From: Ignavibacterium sp037440165
GTDB taxonomy: Bacteria > Bacteroidota > Ignavibacteria > Ignavibacteriales > Ignavibacteriaceae
DNA: 64,000 bases
Reading direction: 5' to 3'
Assembly (NCBI RefSeq): GCF_037440165.1
Contig: NZ_JBBIUQ010000001.1
Coordinates: 144,146-208,145, forward strand
The notes beneath the pieces were generated by a model that saw only the letters and a program-made list of their open reading frames with translations, did not search any database and had not been told where the DNA came from. Shown here piece by piece: positions 16,486-23,713 of the stretch (the first letter of the stretch is position 1; each line of letters starts with the position of its first letter). The translations under genes were made by a program, and so were the position numbers.

Positions 16486-17244
16486 ATGAAAAAATTCAAA
16501 CCGCTGCTGATTGATTTCGATGGTGTCATAAAAATCGGTAAAGAACTGGCTAGCGATGCAAAAAGCTTTTTCGATTTTATTGATAGCAATCATATTCCTG
16601 CCTGCATACTTAGTAATTCAACTCTTCGCACAGCGGAAATGATGGGAGATTTTTTATCACAAAAAGGATTGGAGTTGAAGATTCCTGCTTTTACTGCTTT
16701 TGATGTTACTCTTGAATATGTAAAGCATAACTATCAAAGAGTAAAAGTTTATTGCAGAGATTATTTACTCCATTATTTCAACGGACTCATTTCTTATGAA
16801 AATCCACAAGCAGTTGTAATTGGTGATATCGGCGATAAATGGAATTTTGAAACGATGAATCAGATTTTCAACTATGTAATAAAAGGTGCTGACATCGTTG
16901 CAATGCATAAAAATAAATTTTGGATGCCAGAGGGTAAACCAATCCTTGATACAGGAGCATTTATAACTGCAATTGAATATGCCAGTGACAAAAAGGCAAT
17001 CATAATTGGCAAACCTTCTCCGCTTTATTTCAAAACAGCACTTGAGCAAATTGGATTTTCTTCATCTGAAGAATTTTTTATGATTAGTGATGATATCGAA
17101 AATGATGTTTTAGCTGCACAGAAAATCGGTGGCAAAGGAATTTTAATGCTTGCAGAAAAATCATCAAAAGAAGATATAAAAGATGAGAAGCCAGATTATG
17201 TTTGTAAATCTTTAACAGAAGTTATAAAGATAATTTCAGACTAA
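16486..17244 (+). CDS. HAD-superfamily hydrolase (subclass IIA, NagD-like)
   Basis: A 252-residue cytoplasmic phosphatase-like protein. Motif I is LLIDFDGVI with catalytic Asp10 and Asp12. Motif II is ILSNST. The Mg-binding acidic motif near the end is MISDDIENDVLAAQ, after a Lys in IIGKPSPLYF. The cap insertion between motifs II and III fits the NagD/p-nitrophenyl phosphatase group. Substrate unknown. The ATG follows a terminator T-run by two bases and has no ribosome binding site, so it may be read from a leaderless or read-through transcript. Its 3' end overlaps the convergent ATP-grasp gene by nine bases. Confidence 0.85.
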   Translation: MKKFKPLLIDFDGVIKIGKELASDAKSFFDFIDSNHIPACILSNSTLRTAEMMGDFLSQKGLELKIPAFTAFDVTLEYVKHNYQRVKVYCRDYLLHYFNGLISYENPQAVVIGDIGDKWNFETMNQIFNYVIKGADIVAMHKNKFWMPEGKPILDTGAFITAIEYASDKKAIIIGKPSPLYFKTALEQIGFSSSEEFFMISDDIENDVLAAQKIGGKGILMLAEKSSKEDIKDEKPDYVCKSLTEVIKIISD

Positions 17245-18300
17245 AGTATTTTTCTTTTTTCTTCTGTAGGCAAGTTTAATAATTTTTGAAAGAGTTTGTA
17301 CATAAGAAAAACCTTCAGCGTGTGCAGAACGCATAAAACCAGCACCTTCTGTAAGATCGGGATTTGGATTAACTTCTAAAACATAAAGCTTATTATCTTT
17401 TCCCAATCTCATATCAACTCTGGCGTAATCTTTGACACCCATAATCTTAAAAGCTTTTAATGCGATTTCCTTTGCTTGTAATTCAATTTTCTTCGGAAGC
17501 CTTGCCGGACAGGTAGGAATCGTTTTATGATATGCCTCATGAAATGGATCCCACTTTGCCTGATAACTTACAATGTTGTATAAGTGTTCCGGCATCTGAG
17601 AAAAATCTATTTCACTTATTGGGAGTGCCGCTGGTTTTTCATCTCCCAATACAGCAACATTAAGTTCCCTGCCATCAATAAATTCCTCACATAAAGCTGG
17701 CTGCTTAAAATGATCAATTACAAAATCAATTCTTCGTTTAAGTGCTTTACTATCAGTGACAATTGCAGAATTTTCTATACCTACACTTGCATCTTCAAAA
17801 GCAGGTTTAACAATTATTGGATATTTTAGATTGTGTTTGTAAGATTTCTGAATTTTATCGAAGTAAATAAAATGAGGAGTTAATATTCCGGCTGATAATA
17901 AAATTCTTTTTGCAAGTTGTTTGTTCTGACAGTTTGCTAATGCCATCGGAGGTGCACCAGTATATGCAACTCCCAATAGTTCATAAAGACTTACAACATT
18001 CATTTCCAGATAAGGTTTATCTTTAAAAATCTCTACAAAATTGAACACCACATCGGGTTGATTATTCTTATAGTCTGAAATAAAATTGAAAATATTGTCT
18101 TTTATATTTAATGTGTATGAATTAAATCCGGCTTTATTTAATCGGGTGGACATTATTTCATACTCTTCCATTGGGGTGATTTTCTCTACCTCAAAATAAG
18201 GCACAAAATCTATCGTTTCCTCTTTTTTTGAAGGAATTTTGTACATCTCCGGATGAGGTTCATTGTAAACTATGGCGACTTTAAGATTTTTTTCTTTCAT
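17236..18300 (-). CDS. ATP-grasp ligase related to D-alanine-D-alanine ligase
   Basis: A 354-residue protein of the Ddl-like ATP-grasp group, which joins a carboxylate to an amine using ATP. I start it at 18300 (MKEKNLKVAIVYNEPHPE), because the 21 residues before it look non-coding and run toward the divergent gene. Visible parts are the N-terminal alpha/beta domain, the lid region KYPIIVKPAFEDASVGI and the metal-binding end DYARVDMRLGKDNKLYVLEVNPNP. The central region between them is unlike standard Ddl. No mur or fts genes are near. It faces away from a C39-like peptidase gene across an 83-base promoter region. The substrate is not predictable; a dedicated dipeptide or peptide ligase is a reasonable inference. 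Confidence 0.85.
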   Translation of the reverse strand: MKEKNLKVAIVYNEPHPEMYKIPSKKEETIDFVPYFEVEKITPMEEYEIMSTRLNKAGFNSYTLNIKDNIFNFISDYKNNQPDVVFNFVEIFKDKPYLEMNVVSLYELLGVAYTGAPPMALANCQNKQLAKRILLSAGILTPHFIYFDKIQKSYKHNLKYPIIVKPAFEDASVGIENSAIVTDSKALKRRIDFVIDHFKQPALCEEFIDGRELNVAVLGDEKPAALPISEIDFSQMPEHLYNIVSYQAKWDPFHEAYHKTIPTCPARLPKKIELQAKEIALKAFKIMGVKDYARVDMRLGKDNKLYVLEVNPNPDLTEGAGFMRSAHAEGFSYVQTLSKIIKLAYRRKKKNTLV

Positions 18301-18383
18301 ATTACAAAAATACCTATCTGAACTTGCATAAAAAACAAATTGATTATTTATGTTTGCATGCAATTTTTATCTGACAGAAGAAA

Positions 18384-19220
18384 ATGAGTTTCTATCCCCA
18401 ACCTTATAAGTACCAATGCGGACCGTTTGCATTGAAATATGCACTCGTAATGCTTGGCAGATTTGAAAGTGAAAATCAGATTGCAGTTAAAGCCGGAAGT
18501 ACCTGGTGGTATGGCACTGATGAAATCGGACTTGCAAAAGCTGCTAAGTTTTATGGCTGTAAAATGAAATACTTCCGAAGGGAAAAACCTAAAGATGCTA
18601 TCAAAGCATTGGTCGAACAAATCAAGAAAGGTTACCCTTGCATTTTGAGTGTTGACAATTGGGAACACTGGCTCACAGTTGTGAATTATCAGCATAGAAA
18701 ATTTATTGTTACCGATAGTTCACTTGATAAAGTAATTACTATCTATACTCCAAATCAATTATTAAAAAGATGGAAGTATTATGATGAAGATGCTGATGAT
18801 GTCAGTTATGATGGATACGCGATTATTCCCCAATACAAAGTAACAACCAAAGCTAATTTCTCTCTCGAAGCTGCGCGCTTTGTAATGGATTCCCGAAACC
18901 AGGAACTTTCCAAAAAATGGGATAAATATTTTAATGACCTAATTTCTATCTGTCATCCAAGACATGCGAATACAACTCATCTGATTTCATTCAAAGATTT
19001 TTTAAGAAGATTTGAAAAGCTGCTAATCAAACAGGTAGCTTATTGGCACGGTTCGCCATCTTTGCGTGAGTTAAAAAAAATACTGAACAATTTTCAGTTT
19101 ATGGCTGAAGTATATGATCTGGTTATTCACGCTGATGAACAAAAGAAAGCACTGATTGATCTTGCATCAATACTTATGATGTATGCTTGTGGTAAATACG
19201 GTATGGATGAGATTTACTAA
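18384..19220 (+). CDS. C39-like (papain-fold) cysteine peptidase
   Basis: A 278-residue protein whose first 130 residues fit the C39/papain-like fold. Gln11-Cys12 (YQCGPFALKYA) is the nucleophile region, His95 (WEHWLTVV) is the catalytic His, and Asp111 (VTDSS) may orient it. No signal peptide or transporter domain is present, so unlike bacteriocin-processing C39 domains it stands alone in the cytoplasm. The C-terminal 140 residues are helical and not recognised. It is divergent from an ATP-grasp ligase gene, suggesting a make-and-break pair acting on one amide or peptide bond. That pairing is inference. Confidence 0.78.
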   Translation: MSFYPQPYKYQCGPFALKYALVMLGRFESENQIAVKAGSTWWYGTDEIGLAKAAKFYGCKMKYFRREKPKDAIKALVEQIKKGYPCILSVDNWEHWLTVVNYQHRKFIVTDSSLDKVITIYTPNQLLKRWKYYDEDADDVSYDGYAIIPQYKVTTKANFSLEAARFVMDSRNQELSKKWDKYFNDLISICHPRHANTTHLISFKDFLRRFEKLLIKQVAYWHGSPSLRELKKILNNFQFMAEVYDLVIHADEQKKALIDLASILMMYACGKYGMDEIY

Positions 19221-19288
19221 AAAGAGTAAGAGTGAGATTTAGAGAAAGAGTAAGAGAACGATAAGAGTAATTTCATAGGAGAAGAGTT

Positions 19289-19846
19289 ATGAAACGAAAT
19301 CCAATTATTTTGAAAAAAGAATATACAGCGCTTTTAATTATTGACCTGCAGGAAAAAATTCTTCCAGTAATTCGTAATATTGACAGTGTTTTGGACAATA
19401 CTATTAAACTGATAAAAGGATTCAAAACACTAAATCTTCCTATTTACTTCACAGAGCAATATCCAAAGGGACTTGGACCAACTTCACAAAAAATTCTGTC
19501 AGAACTTCAGGGATACGACGCCATACAGAAAATGAGTTTCAGTTGTTTTGGAGCTGAAGAATTATTCAACGAGCTTAAAAGTAAAAAACTTCATCAGATA
19601 GTTATTACAGGAGTTGAATCTCACGTCTGTGTTCAGCAAACTGTGCTAGATTTACTCGCAAATGATTTCCAGGTGAATGTTGCGGCAGATGCTGTTTCAT
19701 CCCGAAGAGAATTTGATTTACTAATTGCTCTTGACAGAATGAGAACTCTTGGAGCAGAAATTACGATTGCAGAATCAATCTTATTCGAGTTATTAGAGGT
19801 TTGTGGTACTCCTGAATTTAAGGAAATTTCGAAAATTGTAAAGTAA
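19289..19846 (+). CDS. Isochorismatase-family cysteine hydrolase
   Basis: A 185-residue hydrolase with the family triad: Asp19 (LIIDLQ), Lys81 (IQKMSF) and Cys114 (VESHVCVQQT), with the cis-peptide region before the Cys. Members hydrolyse amides or related bonds, such as nicotinamide, or vinyl ethers. The short form resembles the YcaC/nicotinamidase-related group, but the metal-binding DxHxxxH of nicotinamidases is not visible. AGGAG precedes the ATG. It follows the C39-like gene by 68 bases on the same strand. Confidence 0.88.
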   Translation: MKRNPIILKKEYTALLIIDLQEKILPVIRNIDSVLDNTIKLIKGFKTLNLPIYFTEQYPKGLGPTSQKILSELQGYDAIQKMSFSCFGAEELFNELKSKKLHQIVITGVESHVCVQQTVLDLLANDFQVNVAADAVSSRREFDLLIALDRMRTLGAEITIAESILFELLEVCGTPEFKEISKIVK

Positions 19847-19856
19847 AAGAAATTAA

Positions 19857-19907
19857 AAAGCCCGCCCCAACAAATTCAAGAAACTTGAATTTCTTTGAAC
19901 GGGCTTT
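19857..19907 (+). terminator. Composite hairpin after the isochorismatase gene
   Basis: AAAGCCCG (19857-19864) pairs with CGGGCTTT (19900-19907). Inside, AAATTCAAG pairs with CTTGAATTT around AAA. Seven-base unpaired segments separate the two stems. It follows the stop by ten bases and probably ends the transcript, although no long T-run follows. Confidence 0.7.
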
Positions 19908-19951
19908 AACTAACCAATTATTCAGGTAGGATCTTTTTTACATAAAGTTAT

Positions 19952-19997
19952 TCAGCCCTCAACATATTCCCTCCACAAAATTTTAATTGAGGGCTGA
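19952..19997. repeat. Long inverted repeat, TCAGCCCTCAA arms
   Basis: Arms of 11 bases (19952-19962 and 19987-19997) are perfectly complementary around a 24-base loop. The repeat lies just past the end of the tiny membrane-protein ORFs on the minus strand and may end their transcript. Confidence 0.65.
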
Positions 19998-20017
19998 GAG
20001 AATACATTCATATTCAC

Positions 20018-20146
20018 TTACATAAAAAGAATGACCAATATCAAAAGTGTCATTAAAAGAACTATTAAAAAAATCAACAGGTTAATTTTTTTTAATTCAT
20101 CTTTTCTTTTTTGCTGATCTGTAGCTCCGGAACTATTATCTTTCAT
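20018..20146 (-). CDS. Tiny single-pass membrane protein, 42 residues
   Basis: An ORF of 42 codons plus TAA. The N-terminal 20 residues are polar (MKDNSSGATDQQKRKDELKK) and a hydrophobic segment fills the rest (INLLIFLIVLLMTLLILVIL). No clear ribosome binding site is present. It is the third of three leftward ORFs with the same plan in a 640-base stretch otherwise without genes. AT-rich DNA can give hydrophobic ORFs by chance, so the call rests on the shared plan and the upstream regulatory element. Confidence 0.5.
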   Translation of the reverse strand: MKDNSSGATDQQKRKDELKKINLLIFLIVLLMTLLILVILFM

Positions 20147-20216
20147 AAAAATTTTTTCTTAAAAAATCTTAATAATCTGAAGAACAATTCTGATATTATT
20201 TTCTTCCAACATTTGA

Positions 20217-20294
20217 CTACATAAGAATAATAGCAATCAGAAGTATTAACGTATACAGCAGTTTAAGCCAAATTCTCCAAAAAAATTTCTTCAT
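20217..20294 (-). CDS. Tiny hydrophobic peptide, 25 residues
   Basis: An ORF of 25 codons starting seven bases after the stop of the 36-residue ORF. It has a basic start (MKKFFWRIWLK) followed by LLYTLILLIAIILM, a short membrane segment. It has no good ribosome binding site, so translation may be coupled to the ORF before it. Comparable in size to CydX-type small membrane subunits, but no partner is identified. Confidence 0.45.
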   Translation of the reverse strand: MKKFFWRIWLKLLYTLILLIAIILM

Positions 20295-20301
20295 TAATGT
20301 T

Positions 20302-20412
20302 TCATATCAGAATAAGTAACAGAATTAAAAATAAGAAAGTAAAGCCAAGTAAAATCAGAAAAACATCAGTAATTATTACTGCTACTTTTTCTGATCTTAA
20401 ATAGATTCTCAT
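20302..20412 (-). CDS. Tiny single-pass membrane protein, 36 residues
   Basis: An ORF of 36 codons with GAGGG placed correctly before its ATG, the best-supported of the three tiny ORFs. The start MRIYLRSEKV is basic; the remainder (AVIITDVFLILLGFTFLFLI and on) is one long membrane segment. It lies 57 bases downstream of the 37-bp direct-repeat element at 20470-20506, the element also found before two surface-protein genes. Confidence 0.55.
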   Translation of the reverse strand: MRIYLRSEKVAVIITDVFLILLGFTFLFLILLLILI

Positions 20413-20469
20413 TTTGCCCTCATTAAATAATATCTATTGCAAAAATAATTTTATAATTCCTGTAGTTCT

Positions 20470-20506
20470 GTCGATTTTGTTTCAAAGTTTAGCTTATTTG
20501 TGTCGA
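20470..20506 (-). promoter_or_regulatory. 37-bp direct-repeat element, copy A
   Basis: Read leftward, it holds two 14-base imperfect direct repeats (TCGACACAAATAAG and TTGAAACAAAATCG) with starts 21 bases apart. It aligns with copies at 28024 and 31596; 22 of 37 positions are identical in all three. It lies upstream of the tiny membrane-protein ORFs. The geometry suits an AraC-type dimer. Confidence 0.65.
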
Positions 20507-20545
20507 TCCGCTAATTAATTCAAATCTGAACAAATAAATAAACAA

Positions 20546-21094
20546 CTATTGTTTCAATCTATTAGATATCGAAGGGGAATTATTTCCCTTTCCAATCGAT
20601 TGAATATCAGCAAGTCTTTGTACCGAAAAATTACCACTCACATTCACAGACGATCCATTTGAATCCTGCAACTGACCTGTAAATGTTCCGGAAATATAAC
20701 TTCCAACATTTCCATACGCAGTAATGTTTGTGCTTCCATTTAATGGACTATAAATCAATGTTCCAGATGCGCCGTATTGAATTAAAATTGCTCCTAGATC
20801 ATTGTTTACATCCCAATTTTGATTTCCTGTTGCCTTTCCAGTAAAAATCATTGTGAACATAAGCGTATCACCAGCTTCCACTTTTGTAAATTGTATATAA
20901 GAGACATTTTCATTTACAGCATATCCTCCAATACCTTGGTTAAAAGTAATCTGCTGTGTTCCTATAGTGAGTTTGAGTTCTGTAGTTTGACTTCCGCCGG
21001 GTGCAACCGGATTATCAGACTTCTTTGAACAAGAAATCATTCCCATTATTCCAACGAGAATTATTACAACGAACTGAATATTGTGTGTTTTCAT
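20546..21094 (-). CDS. Lipoprotein of unknown function
   Basis: A 182-residue protein with a lipoprotein signal peptide and lipobox ending MISC (Cys22), followed by SKKSDNPVAPGG, a flexible Ser/Pro linker typical of surface lipoproteins. The rest is beta-rich (many Gly, Thr, Asn and Val) and not recognised. The tail ends in a Ser/Asn-rich stretch. It follows the BNR-repeat T9SS protein gene by 56 bases on the same strand and may be cotranscribed with it. Confidence 0.7.
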   Translation of the reverse strand: MKTHNIQFVVIILVGIMGMISCSKKSDNPVAPGGSQTTELKLTIGTQQITFNQGIGGYAVNENVSYIQFTKVEAGDTLMFTMIFTGKATGNQNWDVNNDLGAILIQYGASGTLIYSPLNGSTNITAYGNVGSYISGTFTGQLQDSNGSSVNVSGNFSVQRLADIQSIGKGNNSPSISNRLKQ

Positions 21095-21150
21095 TTTTTG
21101 TTCCTTCTTTAGTTAATAATTAAATATTTAAAATGACCTTGATAATTTAT

Positions 21151-23553
21151 TTATCTAATTAAAATCATCTTCTTCGTTTCAACAAATGAACCTGCTGTTA
21201 GTTTATAAAAGTACACACCACTCGAAAGATTCTGACCTCCGTCAGAATGACTATTGAACTCAACTTCATATACTCCTGCTGGTTTTTCTTCGTTTACCAA
21301 TGTTGCTACTTCGTTACCGAGTATATCGTAAACTTTTAATGTTGTAGAGACGATCCGGCGGGTCGTCTCTACATTAGGAATTGAGAATCTGATTTTTGTG
21401 CCTGGATTAAATGGGTTTGGGTAGTTCTGATAAAGTTGAAATTTATCCGGTACTTCGATATTGATATTTACGATTTCTGAATAAGTGTAAGAACCATCAA
21501 AATCAATTTGCTTTAAGCGGTACTGATAAAACCCTGGTAGTAAATTTTTATCTTCGAAAAAATAATTATGCGGCTCTGTGGTTGTTCCATTACCTTTTAC
21601 AAATCCAAGCAATTTCCAATTATTGTTTTCTGTATCACTCTTCCTTTGAATTTCAAATCCAGAGTTATTTAATTCAGTTGCAGTTGACCATTCAAGTGTA
21701 ACAATATTTTCCAGGACATTCGCTCTAAATGAAGACAGCTCAACCGGAATACCTCCACTTATAGTTTTAAGAATAGTTCCTTTACCACCAACAACAAAAA
21801 ATGTAGAGGTATCAACTATGTTTACATTAAAAAGTAAATTATCCGTGCCACTAAACTGCTCATCCCAATTTAAACCAGCATCAGATGATATAAATATTTT
21901 GCCGTTATCGCCAACAGCAATTGCATTTAGAATAGAAACAAATTTTACACTATTAAAATTTCTGAACTGACCACCAGATAGAGAATCCCAGCTTACACCA
22001 CCATTAGTTGTCCTTAAAATCAGTGCACCGTCGCCCACAGCCAGTCCAAGATTATTATCCCAGAAATCCATTCCCCTCAGCCAGGTAGTAGTGCCCGTGT
22101 TTAATGTGTTCCAGCTGCTACCACCATTCGTTGTTTTAAGAATTATTCCAGCAGAGCCGCAAACGAAACCGGTATCAGCATTAAGAAAGTCAATATCAAA
22201 TAAGAAAATTGAATTTGTAATTCCAGAGTTTGCAAAATTCCAGTTTAGTCCGCCATTTGTACTTTTAATAACAGTACCCCAAAAACCAACTGCATAACCA
22301 GTATTATTATTAACGAATTTTAATTTAAGAAGATCATTAGAATTTAACCCAGAATAAGAATTCCAGGTTTCGCCTCCATCTGAAGTGATATGGTAAATTC
22401 CAAAACTTCCAACAGCAACTGCTTCGTTAGAATTGAATATGTGAATATCAGTAATTCCTGGATTAGCTATTAAGTTAAGAGTCTTTTCGTTCCAGCTGAT
22501 TCCGCCATTTGTAGTTTTTAAAATTGTTTTATTAAAACCGACTGCAAAACCAAATTGCGGGTTAAGAAAATGTGTTGAATATAAAAAGTTATTATTTCCG
22601 ATTGTGGCTTTAAACCAGTTTAATCCCCCATCTGTTGTTTTATAAATTATTCCGCCTGAGCAAATAATAAATCCAGTATTCGCATCATTAAAAACTCCTT
22701 TAAGAAAGTCTATTCCAGTAGCTGAGCTAAATGAAATGTTTGACCAGTTGTTTCCGCCATCAGTAGTTTTTAGAAGTGTTCTGTCGTATCCAACTGCAAA
22801 ACCAGTTAATGAGTCTCTAAAGAAAATTCCCAAAAGCCCATTAACTCCCGGGCCGATAGTGTTTGTCCAGTTTGCTCCTCCATCAGTAGTTTTATAAATC
22901 AACCCTGAACTCAAATAGCCACCAACAGCAAATCCAGATTGAGATGAAATAAATCTAATATCTCTTAAATCAGCGGTAGTTCCCAGAAAAACACTGAACC
23001 AATTTGCACCAGCATTGGTTGTTCTTAATAAAGTGCCTGCATCACCACAGATAAAACCATTATTCGAATCAATGAAGAATACTTTTTTGTTATTGTAATA
23101 AAAACTCTGACTACTCCAGTTTATTCCTCCGTTCGTTGTTTTTAATACTAATCCCCAGTCACCTACTGCATATCCATAATTTTCATCAATAAAGAAAATA
23201 TCCGAAAGGTTTGTATCAACATTGGTAGTCTGAGTTACCCAGCTATTTCCTCCGTTTGTTGTTTTTATGATTAGTCCATTATTTCCAGCACCATAACCAG
23301 TATTCTGATTTACAAAATAAACTGAAGATAGTTTTTTCGGACGGAATGGTTGAAGAAATTGCCAGGTGTTTCCACCATCACCAGATTTAAGCATTGTTCC
23401 ATAATTGCCAAAGATAAATGCATTGTTTTGATCAGCAAATGAAATTGAATTTAAATCATTTCCTTGGGGTAATGGATTTGACCAAAACCAGGCAGGTGTT
23501 TGTGAAAAAGATTTTATTGCAATTAGAAAGACTAATAAAAGGATATTTTTCAT
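21151..23553 (-). CDS. T9SS-secreted BNR/Ycf48-like repeat protein
   Basis: An 800-residue exported protein with a signal peptide (MKNILLLVFLIAIKSFSQ). Residues 20-600 hold about a dozen repeats of 40-50 residues with the core TTNGGxxW and GxAVG, a beta-propeller pattern like Ycf48 and sialidase BNR repeats. A fibronectin-like segment follows (VTLEWSTATELNNSGFEIQR), then the T9SS sorting domain with NYPNPFNPGTKIRFSIPN and the ending SFVETKKMILIR. A palindromic DNA repeat adds the residues VETTRRIVSTT inside that domain. Ligand unknown; likely adhesion or substrate binding at the surface. Confidence 0.85.
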   Translation of the reverse strand: MKNILLLVFLIAIKSFSQTPAWFWSNPLPQGNDLNSISFADQNNAFIFGNYGTMLKSGDGGNTWQFLQPFRPKKLSSVYFVNQNTGYGAGNNGLIIKTTNGGNSWVTQTTNVDTNLSDIFFIDENYGYAVGDWGLVLKTTNGGINWSSQSFYYNNKKVFFIDSNNGFICGDAGTLLRTTNAGANWFSVFLGTTADLRDIRFISSQSGFAVGGYLSSGLIYKTTDGGANWTNTIGPGVNGLLGIFFRDSLTGFAVGYDRTLLKTTDGGNNWSNISFSSATGIDFLKGVFNDANTGFIICSGGIIYKTTDGGLNWFKATIGNNNFLYSTHFLNPQFGFAVGFNKTILKTTNGGISWNEKTLNLIANPGITDIHIFNSNEAVAVGSFGIYHITSDGGETWNSYSGLNSNDLLKLKFVNNNTGYAVGFWGTVIKSTNGGLNWNFANSGITNSIFLFDIDFLNADTGFVCGSAGIILKTTNGGSSWNTLNTGTTTWLRGMDFWDNNLGLAVGDGALILRTTNGGVSWDSLSGGQFRNFNSVKFVSILNAIAVGDNGKIFISSDAGLNWDEQFSGTDNLLFNVNIVDTSTFFVVGGKGTILKTISGGIPVELSSFRANVLENIVTLEWSTATELNNSGFEIQRKSDTENNNWKLLGFVKGNGTTTEPHNYFFEDKNLLPGFYQYRLKQIDFDGSYTYSEIVNINIEVPDKFQLYQNYPNPFNPGTKIRFSIPNVETTRRIVSTTLKVYDILGNEVATLVNEEKPAGVYEVEFNSHSDGGQNLSSGVYFYKLTAGSFVETKKMILIR
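21343..21373. repeat. Palindromic repeat inside a T9SS sorting-domain coding sequence
   Basis: Arms TGTAGAGACGA (21343-21353) and TCGTCTCTACA (21363-21373) are perfectly complementary. Inner pairs extend the stem to 14 bp around a three-base loop. It is in frame and encodes an extra loop in the sorting domain. Confidence 0.9.
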
Positions 23554-23581
23554 TATGATTCCTCTGAGATTTTATATTAAG

Positions 23582-23602
23582 CCGCGGGAATTTTTTCCTG
23601 CG
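23582..23602 (-). terminator. Hairpin after the LamG-containing T9SS gene
   Basis: CCGCGGGAA pairs with TTCCTGCGG around a T-rich loop, with one G-T pair. It lies between the stop at 23714 and the next gene start at 23553. The T-run after the stem is weak, so the terminator role is moderate. Confidence 0.5.
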
Positions 23603-23713
23603 GTGTTTTAATTTATAAATCTGATTGTAATTCTAACTTTGAAGTTTGTTAACCTGAAACTGCTCACAATTTAGTGGTAACAGCAATATCAAAGCTGAAT
23701 ACACTTAATCATT

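Larger units (their letters stand above)
19908..20545. other. Gene-poor stretch between isochorismatase and lipoprotein genes
   Basis: About 640 bases with no ordinary-length gene. It holds one long inverted repeat (19952-19997), three leftward tiny membrane-protein ORFs (20412 down to 20018) and one direct-repeat regulatory element (20470-20506). I see no tRNA or transposon remnant in it. Confidence 0.7.

Noticed and set aside
16486..19846. RiPP biosynthetic cluster
   Set aside because: No short precursor peptide, exporter or recognised RiPP-modifying enzyme is visible; only the ligase and peptidase suggest it.
19948..19965. Five-codon minus-strand ORF preceded by GGAGGG
   Set aside because: The spacing to the ATG is only about three bases and the ORF lies within a hairpin arm; it is more likely chance.
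21151..23553. Regular DNA repeats that might be a CRISPR-like or tandem array
   Set aside because: They are codons of protein BNR/Ycf48-type repeats, diverged and without uniform spacers.
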